Shown piece by piece: positions 50,170 through 59,435 of a stretch of DNA of 64,000 nt (position 1 is its first letter; each line of letters opens with the position of its first letter). The position numbers were made by a program, and so were the translations under genes. The stretch comes from Fidelibacterota bacterium (GTDB taxonomy: Bacteria; Fidelibacterota; UBA8477; JABMPR01): NCBI GenBank assembly GCA_021734255.1, contig JAIPJM010000008.1, positions 32,952-96,951 on the forward strand, written 5' to 3'. The notes beneath the pieces are model-generated. The model ran no database searches. It was given only the letters and a program-made list of their open reading frames with translations, and was not told the DNA's origin.

Positions 50170-53100
50170 ATGCTATCCCTTTTGAATCTGGCAAGTTTCG
50201 GCGCTGATTCCATTCAAGTGGTCATTGCACAGGATACACTGTTCTATCCCGCCGTTTCTCAGCTTGATTTTCCAGCATACCGCATATTCTCGGATTCAAG
50301 TCAATCTCCTGCTGATCCCAGGTCGGGTCGATCGCAAGTAAACGAGAATTCTGAAATTTCAGCCAAGGGAAGCATCAGCCGGGGAATACAGGTCTCCAGT
50401 AATGCCTCTGTCTCACTCCAATCCAGTTTGTACCTCAAAATATCAGGCGATCTGGGTAATAACTATGCCGTTGATGGTGTCTTGACCGAACGCACCTCAC
50501 CCTTGCAGCCCATTGGTAATACCCGACGGCTCAACGATTTTGATCGGGTCCTGGTCACCATCAAGGGTCCTGCACTGACCGCTTCGATTGGCGATCTGAA
50601 CCTGCAGAAGGATCACGGTAAATTTGGGCGCTTCCAGCGCTCCATTGAAGGCATTGATGGGGTTGTTCGTTCTGGGAATGCCCGTGCAGATGCGAGTATT
50701 GGTTTTAGCTATGGTCAGTATACTGCCCAGCAAATTCAGGGACGTGAGGGTAAGCAGGGGCCGTATCGATTGCAGGGGAAGAATGGCGAGAAATTCATCA
50801 TCATCCTGGCCGGTTCAGAAAAGATCGATCTGGATGGACAACGCCTCGAACGCGGAGATTATGTCATCGATTACAATGCCGCTGAGATTTCCTTCAGTCC
50901 GGCATATATGATCTCCAGCAATACACGTATAGCGGTCGAATTCGAGTATGTACCTGATGTATATCTTGCCAACTATTCGTTTGGTAAACAACTCCTGAGT
51001 GTGGGTGCAAGTGTCGGCGACCAGCGATCAACCCCCTTCTATTTTTCTGCCTCGATCAAACAATTGAGCGATGACGGGAGTAATCCCCTGGGATCAGTCG
51101 AGCAAAGCTATTTGCAGACAATATTTGAAGATCTTTCGGATACACTGGAATCTACTTGGGTCAGTACCGTGGTTCCAGACGATCTGGCAGGAGAGTACGT
51201 TTACGACAATGGCATTCTGGTTTACGTTGATAGCGTGCTGGGGACGCACCGAGCACAGTTCAACTTTGTCGGTCTGGGTATCGGTGAATACCGAAAAGAA
51301 CTCGATTCGGGTGTGGAATATTTCGTGTATGATCCCACAGCAGGAGAGTATCTGCCCGCCCAGAAATTGATCGCGCCACGATCCCAGTCCATGGTCACAT
51401 TCAGCACGGCCTATAAAAACTCACTTTTGCAGGCAAGTGGCGATTTCGGTGTCTCCCGGAATATTCATAATCTATATGCCACAGGTGCTAAAGGAGTGGA
51501 CAAATTTGCCTGGGATGGAAGCTTGGGCATCAGTGGAAAGCATGGGGAACTCATGCTGGGCCAGAAATACTATGAACAGGGGTTCACAAGCTTTGAGATT
51601 TTGGAATCAAACGAATACTACCGCCAATGGAAACTCAGTCCGCGGATTGATGAACAGGAACAGGTAGAGTATGCCACATTTAGAGTGGGGGCTAAACCCA
51701 GCCTGCATGCCAGTGGCGATGCATCGCAATTAAGCCGCTCAGACCAGCGCATTGGTCAGCAGGCGAGGGTGCACATCTCAAACGATGTGAACCAGGCTCT
51801 CCACCTGGATCATAATAGTCTCATAACCCAGACCAACGGGGATATCAGCCAACAGCATTCCATTAAAACCGCCCTGCGAAGAGGCAAATATTATACTCAG
51901 ATCCATGGCAATCTGGAAGACGGCTTAGCCTCGACCTATTTTGAAAATAATGATCACGTCGGTTCGGGAATCACCGTACAATACACGCCTTCCAAAAAAC
52001 ATCAGATCGATGCCAGTTATGATCTGAGGAGAGATTTCCGCCAACGCTCGATGCAGGCGTCTCTTCTGGATCCTGGTGTGATTGACGATTGGACCGATCA
52101 ACGCAGGGATATTGCCACAAAATATTCATTCAAACATACTGAGAGTGGGCATGCAATAATCGCATTCAAGTACCGGCAACATGAGAATGATACCAGTGGT
52201 ACATCTCGCTATACATTGGGCGATCTGGATCTCAGCATGCGCGCATTTGATGAAAAGATCAAGTATTCAGGTCACTATACCCTGGATGAGGAGCATATCC
52301 CAAAATACGATTTCCAGTATGTTCTAGTAGATACAGGCTACGGTGACTACAGTTATGATCCGATCACAAAAGATTACTTGCCCGTCAATGGCGGCAGGTT
52401 TATCCGCCAACGCGTCTTCTCTGACCGGGAGGAGCAGGTCAGAAAGATCGAAGGGAAGACAAGTCTGGAATATTCGTCTGAGCATTATAATGAACGGGAG
52501 CGTGGCGGTTTCAAAGTAACTACTCAGGCAAACAACCAGCAACGGACCCAGGTACACACAGGGGATGTTATTCAGAGTCAGGCTATGCTGAGAGCCAGGC
52601 TTACCTATCGTTTGGGTGAGGGGCCCCTTCTGCAAGAGCTCTATTATCAAGGGAGAAATACGCAGCGCTTTTCAGCACTTTACAATTTTGGGGATGAGGA
52701 TACCCGCAGTACGATCCATGAGGTATATGGTGTATTATTATGGAATCCATCCCATCAAACCAAAGTCGGTGGTTTAAGTGAAAATCGTAATCGGGAGATC
52801 GAGTATAATCTATTGGCCACAGAAGATTGGGTGGCTTTCAGACCCTATACCACCCATACCTACACCATCTCCGACAAACAACAGCTTAAGGGTGAAATAA
52901 AATACTCCCTGGTAGATGACAAACAGCTGGACCAGACCTATTCAGAGACATACGTCAAGCTTGGACACCGTTTCAGGGTGGGCCGAAGAGCCAGTATTGA
53001 TCAGCAATTCTACCTGAGCCAAATAGAGGCCATGACCACAGGTATACCGTATTCCATATTTTCCGGAAGGCAGCCAGGGAAGAATTGGAAATATACATTC

Positions 53101-53217
53101 ACCGGGCGATATGTCTTCTCAAATCGCTTCCAGATATCCTTGAACTATAGCATTCAGGAACGAGGAGAAACTGCAGTAGAACAATTTATGCGCTTGGAAG
53201 GCAGGACCCACTTTTAA
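50170..53217 (+). CDS. Large hypothetical outer-membrane beta-barrel protein
   Basis: 1015-aa ORF with alternating aromatic/polar strand pattern; its stop overlaps the downstream barrel gene. Confidence 0.7.
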   Translation: MLSLLNLASFGADSIQVVIAQDTLFYPAVSQLDFPAYRIFSDSSQSPADPRSGRSQVNENSEISAKGSISRGIQVSSNASVSLQSSLYLKISGDLGNNYAVDGVLTERTSPLQPIGNTRRLNDFDRVLVTIKGPALTASIGDLNLQKDHGKFGRFQRSIEGIDGVVRSGNARADASIGFSYGQYTAQQIQGREGKQGPYRLQGKNGEKFIIILAGSEKIDLDGQRLERGDYVIDYNAAEISFSPAYMISSNTRIAVEFEYVPDVYLANYSFGKQLLSVGASVGDQRSTPFYFSASIKQLSDDGSNPLGSVEQSYLQTIFEDLSDTLESTWVSTVVPDDLAGEYVYDNGILVYVDSVLGTHRAQFNFVGLGIGEYRKELDSGVEYFVYDPTAGEYLPAQKLIAPRSQSMVTFSTAYKNSLLQASGDFGVSRNIHNLYATGAKGVDKFAWDGSLGISGKHGELMLGQKYYEQGFTSFEILESNEYYRQWKLSPRIDEQEQVEYATFRVGAKPSLHASGDASQLSRSDQRIGQQARVHISNDVNQALHLDHNSLITQTNGDISQQHSIKTALRRGKYYTQIHGNLEDGLASTYFENNDHVGSGITVQYTPSKKHQIDASYDLRRDFRQRSMQASLLDPGVIDDWTDQRRDIATKYSFKHTESGHAIIAFKYRQHENDTSGTSRYTLGDLDLSMRAFDEKIKYSGHYTLDEEHIPKYDFQYVLVDTGYGDYSYDPITKDYLPVNGGRFIRQRVFSDREEQVRKIEGKTSLEYSSEHYNERERGGFKVTTQANNQQRTQVHTGDVIQSQAMLRARLTYRLGEGPLLQELYYQGRNTQRFSALYNFGDEDTRSTIHEVYGVLLWNPSHQTKVGGLSENRNREIEYNLLATEDWVAFRPYTTHTYTISDKQQLKGEIKYSLVDDKQLDQTYSETYVKLGHRFRVGRRASIDQQFYLSQIEAMTTGIPYSIFSGRQPGKNWKYTFTGRYVFSNRFQISLNYSIQERGETAVEQFMRLEGRTHF

Positions 53218-54581
53218 TGAGATATCGTTCGATAGCAGCCCTGCTCCTGATCGTGGCGATCTGGTCATATCTGCCAGCTCAGGACACGCTGTTGGTAAAG
53301 AGTGATCAGCTGGATCAGACAATAGCAGGCTTTCTCAAGGACGCCAGGCGCAGTGGCTACTGGAATGCCAATGTGCAGCTGATACCTACCTCAGATCCCG
53401 CTGTGGTCAAACTAATAATGGAACAGGGAGAAGCCATCCAGTTGGAGTACATTCATTTTGAAGGAATCGAAGACAAAGAATCTGCATTTCTGAGAAAGGA
53501 ATTACTCAAGAACAAAGCATACTTATTTCCCACAGACATTGGGAGAAGTGTTGTGGTCCTTTCGAATCTGGGCTATTCTCTGCGTGAAAAACCGATCATA
53601 TCAAAGGACGCCAATGATACTTTTCACCTCAGCTATTTAATACAGAATAAGCCATCGGTAGGGATCGATGCCCTGGCAGCTTTCAATCAGGCGGCAGGCG
53701 CTGATACAGTATCTTTCTACGGGCATATCGATATCTCTGCTCCCAATATCAGCGGTGCCGGGAATGCCATGTATCTATATTGGAAGCGTTTGAACCCAGC
53801 CTCTGAGTCTTTTGATATATCCTATCGGCACCCCTGGATATTCTCAACACCTCTGGCTCTTTCAACGGGATTTAGTAGAGAGGTTGTGGAAGGTAACTAC
53901 CAGATCCTGGTGAAGCGCTTTGGCCTTGAATGGACTGTGGATTGGGATCGTTCGCTCCTGGTCCACTTTAAGGACCACAGATCGATTATAACCTACGAAG
54001 GGGGTCTGGTCAACCCAGAGTGGAAAGCCATCCATAGCCAGTCCATTGGGTTTGGGTACCGTCAGAATACACTGGATCGGAACGTTCATAAAGGCGTGGC
54101 TCTGAACACAGCATTATTCCAGGAATTGAACTTTGAAGCATCTTCTATCAGTCATCTGACGGTCCGGACGGAACTCGAGCTCCCCTTAAAATTATTTTCG
54201 TTCGTGAATCAGAGGAGTGCAGTCCAGATACAGACCGCAGGGGATGATATTAAGGATCCGTCAAGACGGCTACCAATTGGCGGGATCAACAGTGTTCGGG
54301 GGTATTCGGAGAACGAATATCGCAGTCGATCTGTTGCCAGTTTCCAAAATGATCTGGTTATGGGATTTGGTGATCAATCACAGATATTTACATTGTTGGA
54401 CGTAGGTTATTACATGGATGAAGATAAATTAAAGCAACTATTTGGTTATGGGCTTGGTGTGCAGTTGAAGAGCGGACAAGGACCTATTAGAATTGTACTG
54501 GCTACCCATCAGGGTTTGAGTATCCAGAACAGTTACCTCCATATCCAATACTCAAGGAGTGTGGCATGGATCGATCGATGA
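53217..54581 (+). CDS. BamA/TamA-like surface antigen outer-membrane protein
   Basis: Signal peptide, POTRA-like region, GGINSVRGYSENEYRSRS motif (BamA/FhaC RGY-type). Confidence 0.8.
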   Translation: MRYRSIAALLLIVAIWSYLPAQDTLLVKSDQLDQTIAGFLKDARRSGYWNANVQLIPTSDPAVVKLIMEQGEAIQLEYIHFEGIEDKESAFLRKELLKNKAYLFPTDIGRSVVVLSNLGYSLREKPIISKDANDTFHLSYLIQNKPSVGIDALAAFNQAAGADTVSFYGHIDISAPNISGAGNAMYLYWKRLNPASESFDISYRHPWIFSTPLALSTGFSREVVEGNYQILVKRFGLEWTVDWDRSLLVHFKDHRSIITYEGGLVNPEWKAIHSQSIGFGYRQNTLDRNVHKGVALNTALFQELNFEASSISHLTVRTELELPLKLFSFVNQRSAVQIQTAGDDIKDPSRRLPIGGINSVRGYSENEYRSRSVASFQNDLVMGFGDQSQIFTLLDVGYYMDEDKLKQLFGYGLGVQLKSGQGPIRIVLATHQGLSIQNSYLHIQYSRSVAWIDR

Positions 54582-56668
54582 TGAAGAAAAAAGTGTTGGA
54601 TATACTGAAGCAGCATTCAGGTCGCTGGTTCAAGCCACGCACTTTGATGAAGTACACGAAAATCCAGGAAAAGGACTATCGCCAATTAAAAACTGTCCTC
54701 ATCGATTTGAACAAAGAGGGAAAGATCGACCAGAAGGGCAGGCGGCAGTACGCATTTCGTCCGAAGCAACAGGAAGTGACCGGCGTACTGGCGATTACCA
54801 GTCGAGGATTTGGATTTGTCGAGCTCAAGGATGGCTCGGAAGTGTTTATACCCGCATCCGATATGCAAAATGCCCTTCATCGTGATCTGGTTCGAATACG
54901 AATTTTAAGCCGAAAAGGTGGAGACCGACGGTCAGGAAAGATCACTGAGGTCATTCGTCGACATCAATCCCAGTTTATCGGAACCTACCATATTGATAAA
55001 AATGGTGACTGGGTCACTCCCACAGACAAACGGGCCCACATGCGCTTTACAATTGATCGGGTAAAACCCAAGGGACTCAAGGATGGTCAATTGGTGGTTA
55101 TCAATCTCATACGCTGGGATGAACACGAAGCGCAGCCTTTAGGTCAAATAACAGACATTCTGGGCTTTCCAGGTGATCCAGGTCTGGACAAGAGCATGAT
55201 CATTCACAGCTATGATCTGCCCACCAAATGGTCAGAAAAAGCGAAACAACAGGCCCGGTCATTCTCAGAAGCAGATATAGCTGAAGCGTTGAAGGATAGA
55301 CTAGACCTGCGGGGCTTGACCTGTTTCACCATCGATCCTGAGACGGCCCAGGATTTTGATGATGCCGTATCTATCGAGAAGATCCCCAGTGGTTGGAGAT
55401 TAGGGGTCCATATCGCTGATGTATCCCATTATGTTCAACCTGGCAGTCCAATTGACAGGGGGGCGAAGAAGCGGGGGACCAGCGTATACCTTGTTGGATC
55501 CGTGATTCACATGCTGCCAGAAGAACTGGCGTCCGATCTCTGCTCGCTTAAGCCCAGGATTGATAGACTCGCTATGTCCTGTCTGATGGATATCGATAAA
55601 GAAGGGAATGTGAACAATTACTCCATCGCGAATAGTGTGATCAATTCCAATGAACGATTTAGCTACGAATCTGTAGAGAAAATTATCCATGGAGAAAAGG
55701 GTAATCCGTTCTCATCATCCATTTCAGAAATGGAAAAATTAAGGCAGGTGCTATTCAGAAAGCGAAAATCCAAAGGTAGTATTGATCTTGAACTTCCCGA
55801 ACCCATCATAACGCTGGATGAAAAAGGCTTTCCCACTGAGATCAAAGCCTCTCAGCGATTAAAATCTCATCGCCTGGTGGAGGAATTCATGCTCCTGGCT
55901 AATCAGGTTGTTGCCGGGTATTTCGAGCGCATCTTTCGAAAGCACAGCTACCATGGATTGTACCGCGTGCATGAACCACCAAGCATGGATGATGTTGAAA
56001 AGCTTCGCTCAAACCTGGGCAAGCTCGGGATCAAGAATTCGATCTCCCATCCGGTTCAAACCATGGACTATCAGAAGTTGGTCGATACTGTACGGGAAAG
56101 TCCTTATCGTTATTTCATAGAGAAGATGGCCCTTCGATCCATGACAAAAGCCAAGTACTCGATCGAGAATAAAGGCCATTTCGGTCTGGCTTTCCATACC
56201 TATACACATTTCACTTCGCCCATTAGACGCTACCCCGATCTCGTGGTCCATCGTTTATTGAAAAACTACTTATTGGAAGCAACACAGGAGCCTTATACCC
56301 AGAAATCCCTGGCGAAAATAGCCATTCACTGCTCAGAACGGGAACGGGTCGCTGTAGACGCAGAGCGGGACCACATCAAATCCAAACAACTTCAATACTT
56401 AAGTCAACATGTAGGCGAAAGTTTTGATGGTATCATTTCTGGTGTGGTGAATTTTGGTTTTTTTGTGGAGCTCGCTGATACCTTTGTTGAAGGATTGGTA
56501 CATGCTGGTAGCATGGAAGATGATTATTATGATTATGATGAGGATAATTATCAACTGGTCGGGAGGCGGAAAAGAAATACATACCGATTGGGTGACAAGG
56601 TGCGCATATCTGTACTGTCAGTGAATATCAGTGAGGGTCTTGCTGATTTTACCCTTCAAGCCAATTAG
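54566..56668 (+). CDS. rnr: Ribonuclease R
   Basis: CFTIDPETAQDFDDAVSIEK, HIADVSHYVQPGSPIDRGAKKRGTSVYL, YTHFTSPIRRYPDLVVHR, C-terminal S1 domain. Confidence 0.97.
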   Translation: MDRSMMKKKVLDILKQHSGRWFKPRTLMKYTKIQEKDYRQLKTVLIDLNKEGKIDQKGRRQYAFRPKQQEVTGVLAITSRGFGFVELKDGSEVFIPASDMQNALHRDLVRIRILSRKGGDRRSGKITEVIRRHQSQFIGTYHIDKNGDWVTPTDKRAHMRFTIDRVKPKGLKDGQLVVINLIRWDEHEAQPLGQITDILGFPGDPGLDKSMIIHSYDLPTKWSEKAKQQARSFSEADIAEALKDRLDLRGLTCFTIDPETAQDFDDAVSIEKIPSGWRLGVHIADVSHYVQPGSPIDRGAKKRGTSVYLVGSVIHMLPEELASDLCSLKPRIDRLAMSCLMDIDKEGNVNNYSIANSVINSNERFSYESVEKIIHGEKGNPFSSSISEMEKLRQVLFRKRKSKGSIDLELPEPIITLDEKGFPTEIKASQRLKSHRLVEEFMLLANQVVAGYFERIFRKHSYHGLYRVHEPPSMDDVEKLRSNLGKLGIKNSISHPVQTMDYQKLVDTVRESPYRYFIEKMALRSMTKAKYSIENKGHFGLAFHTYTHFTSPIRRYPDLVVHRLLKNYLLEATQEPYTQKSLAKIAIHCSERERVAVDAERDHIKSKQLQYLSQHVGESFDGIISGVVNFGFFVELADTFVEGLVHAGSMEDDYYDYDEDNYQLVGRRKRNTYRLGDKVRISVLSVNISEGLADFTLQAN

Positions 56669-56739
56669 CACCTGCATCAGCTCCAAAAAAGATGTACATT
56701 TATTCCAAGCTACTCGTAAACCTGAACGGGGAAAGAATT

Positions 56740-57771
56740 ATGAAAAGCACCAATCCACTTATCATCGCCCTGATCTTGCTCAGTATGCTATTTACAGTTT
56801 CTTGTGATCCACCCATGAAAAAGGCTGTCGGTTATGATCATGTTATCACGGTCGTATGTGATGATGAGAACTGGGAGGTCTGTGAGCCGATCTTGAACGA
56901 GACGCTAGGCCAGGTGTATAAAACGCCCAGGACTGAAAATCTTTATACCTTCCATCGGATCTCTCCAGGTGACCTGTCCGTGAATATAACTAACAAGAAC
57001 TTATTGATTATCACTCAGTTAGAAGTATCAAGTGAAGTAACAGGTCACGTGAGATCCATGCTTCCTCCAGAGACGATCAAAGCGATCAGAGAGCGAAAAT
57101 CAGGCTACTACTACACGGAAGATGCCTATGCGCTTGATCAGGCACTGGTCGTGATCATAGGAAAATCCTATGCCGATTTAGGCGATCGCCTTAAAGCGAA
57201 TCAGGATCAGATATTTAATTTTTTTGAGCGGAATATGTATGAGCGGAATACAGCGTTCGTCTATCGCTCAGGTGAACAATTTGAATTGGCAGAACAATAC
57301 TTTGAACAATATGGATTTTACCTACGCATGATGCACTCCTATGTTGAGATCGAGAATACACCTGGTGAGGATATGGTCTGGCTCGGCAGGGATTTTCCAT
57401 ACCGTTGGCTGACGGTTAGCTGGAGCACGCCAGTCGATACCATGGAATTTGAAGTTCAGCTGGAGAATCTGTTAAGAGATACCTACGTGAATCGGATAGG
57501 CAATATACAGATCAATGAAGATTATTTCACATCCGAACCCATCTGGTTCGATGAATACTCAGCCATTCGTTATTATGGGCTGTGGGAATCTACAGAGGAT
57601 GTGAAGGGCGGTCCCTATATCGCCTATGGCTTCTACGAGCCGGTCACTGACCGCATGTATCTGCTCTCCGGGATCATACACGCACCTGATAAGGCGAAGA
57701 TTCCCTATATCCGTCAGATGGAGACCATCTTCAGGACCTTTGATACACAGGTCTTTGATCCAGATGCCTGA
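56740..57771 (+). CDS. DUF4837 family lipoprotein
   Basis: MKSTNPLIIALILLSMLFTVSC lipobox; GYDHVITVVCDDENWE...; start at 56740 rather than 56692. Confidence 0.8.
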   Translation: MKSTNPLIIALILLSMLFTVSCDPPMKKAVGYDHVITVVCDDENWEVCEPILNETLGQVYKTPRTENLYTFHRISPGDLSVNITNKNLLIITQLEVSSEVTGHVRSMLPPETIKAIRERKSGYYYTEDAYALDQALVVIIGKSYADLGDRLKANQDQIFNFFERNMYERNTAFVYRSGEQFELAEQYFEQYGFYLRMMHSYVEIENTPGEDMVWLGRDFPYRWLTVSWSTPVDTMEFEVQLENLLRDTYVNRIGNIQINEDYFTSEPIWFDEYSAIRYYGLWESTEDVKGGPYIAYGFYEPVTDRMYLLSGIIHAPDKAKIPYIRQMETIFRTFDTQVFDPDA

Positions 57772-57780
57772 GAGGTTTAA

Positions 57781-58698
57781 ATGCTGAAATGGCCAAACAA
57801 AAAACCTAAGAAGCTCCTGATCACTGGGGCGAATGGTATGCTGGGCCAAAATCTTGTAAAAGAGTTCAGCACAGATCATGAGATCACTGGAATTGATATC
57901 GGTCCCAGCGTTTTTCATGACGAAGCTGTAAACCTAATTCAATTGAACCTCCTGGAGACAGAAGCACTGAGGGAGACCATTATCACGCATGAACCTGAAG
58001 CTATCATCCATGGGGCCGCATATACCAATGTTGATGGTGCAGAAAAAGACGCCGATGCTGCTTTCCGGGTCAATGCTTATGTCCCTGGGGATCTGGCGAG
58101 AATAGCCAATGAGCTGGATATTCCGCTGATCCATATTTCCACAGATTATGTGTTCAGCGGTGACAATGGCCCCTATCGTGAAAGCGATGCCTGTGATCCG
58201 CAGGGTATTTACGCCAGATCGAAGTATGAGGGTGAGGAGACGGTTAGAAATATTGCCAAACGATCGGCTATCATTCGTCCTAATGTTCTCTATGGCCATG
58301 GTTATGATCTCAAGAGTAGTTTTGTGGACTGGCTCATCTTTGAGCTGAAAGAGGGGAATGCTGTCAATATTGTGACCGATCAATTCTCAAATCCCACCTA
58401 TGCCCGTCGATTGGCCGTCATGATCCGGATCATAATTGCCAATGAAGCATGGGATACCTGGCATTTTGGTGCGAAAGAAGTGGTTTCACGCTTCGATTTT
58501 GCGCAGCAGGTTGCTGATGTTTTTGGGTTGCGCACAGAATTAATTCATGCAATTTCCACGAGCGATCTGAACCAGGCTGCTCCACGTCCGATGAAATGTG
58601 GATTGATCTGCGATAAGATCGAAGAAAAACTAGGGGTTAAAATCCTGAGTATTCAGGAAGAATTAGAGCTATTAAAGGAAGAGTTACATGCCTCGTAA
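57781..58698 (+). CDS. rfbD: dTDP-4-dehydrorhamnose reductase (RmlD-like)
   Basis: LLITGANGMLGQNLVKEF, GAAYTNVDGAEKDADAAFRVNAY, ISTDYVFSGDNGPYRE. Confidence 0.93.
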   Translation: MLKWPNKKPKKLLITGANGMLGQNLVKEFSTDHEITGIDIGPSVFHDEAVNLIQLNLLETEALRETIITHEPEAIIHGAAYTNVDGAEKDADAAFRVNAYVPGDLARIANELDIPLIHISTDYVFSGDNGPYRESDACDPQGIYARSKYEGEETVRNIAKRSAIIRPNVLYGHGYDLKSSFVDWLIFELKEGNAVNIVTDQFSNPTYARRLAVMIRIIIANEAWDTWHFGAKEVVSRFDFAQQVADVFGLRTELIHAISTSDLNQAAPRPMKCGLICDKIEEKLGVKILSIQEELELLKEELHAS

Positions 58699-59407
58699 TC
58701 TGACCATCATCCCAACCTACAATGAGAAAGAGAATATCCTGGCGATGATCGAAAAGGTCCAATCCCTTGCGGTTGAGACTGATATACTTATCGTTGATGA
58801 TGGCTCACCGGATGGAACTGCAGATATTGTAAAAGAAAAACAGACATCCACACCAAGCCTGCATATTATTGAGCGATCAGGTAAGCTCGGTCTCGGTTCA
58901 GCTTATCTGGCCGGTTTCCAGTTTGCTATTGATCACGATTATGACACCCTGGTCCAGATGGATGCCGATTTTTCACATAATCCTGAAGTTATAGAGACCT
59001 TCCTAAAAGAAATAGAGACCAATGATCTGGTCATTGGTTCCAGATATATAAATGGCATCAATGTTGTCAACTGGCCCCTTCGAAGGCTCATGCTGAGCTA
59101 TTTCGCCAGTAAGTATATACAGTTCATTACCCGCATGCCCATTAATGATGGGACTGCTGGATTCAAATGCTGGCGAGTGAGCTTTCTCAAGCAATTGAAG
59201 CTGAATAAGGTGCGCAGTAATGGCTATTCATTTCAGGTGGAAATGCATTTTAGAGCTTGGAGGAAAGCACCAAACCGTATCAAGGAAGTACCGATCATAT
59301 TTGAAGATAGGACCATAGGCCAGAGCAAAATGTCAAAAGCCATTGTCAGAGAAGCGATCTGGCGGGTATGGTGGCTACGCTTAATGGCACTACTCGGGAA
59401 GATCTGA
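58688..59407 (+). CDS. Polyprenol monophosphomannose synthase-like glycosyltransferase (GT2)
   Basis: IIPTYNEKENI, ILIVDDGSPDGTADIV, VQMDADFSHNPEVI. Confidence 0.93.
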   Translation: MPRNLTIIPTYNEKENILAMIEKVQSLAVETDILIVDDGSPDGTADIVKEKQTSTPSLHIIERSGKLGLGSAYLAGFQFAIDHDYDTLVQMDADFSHNPEVIETFLKEIETNDLVIGSRYINGINVVNWPLRRLMLSYFASKYIQFITRMPINDGTAGFKCWRVSFLKQLKLNKVRSNGYSFQVEMHFRAWRKAPNRIKEVPIIFEDRTIGQSKMSKAIVREAIWRVWWLRLMALLGKI

Positions 59408-59435
59408 CCTGAATCTTTAGTCTACTCAACTGGAC

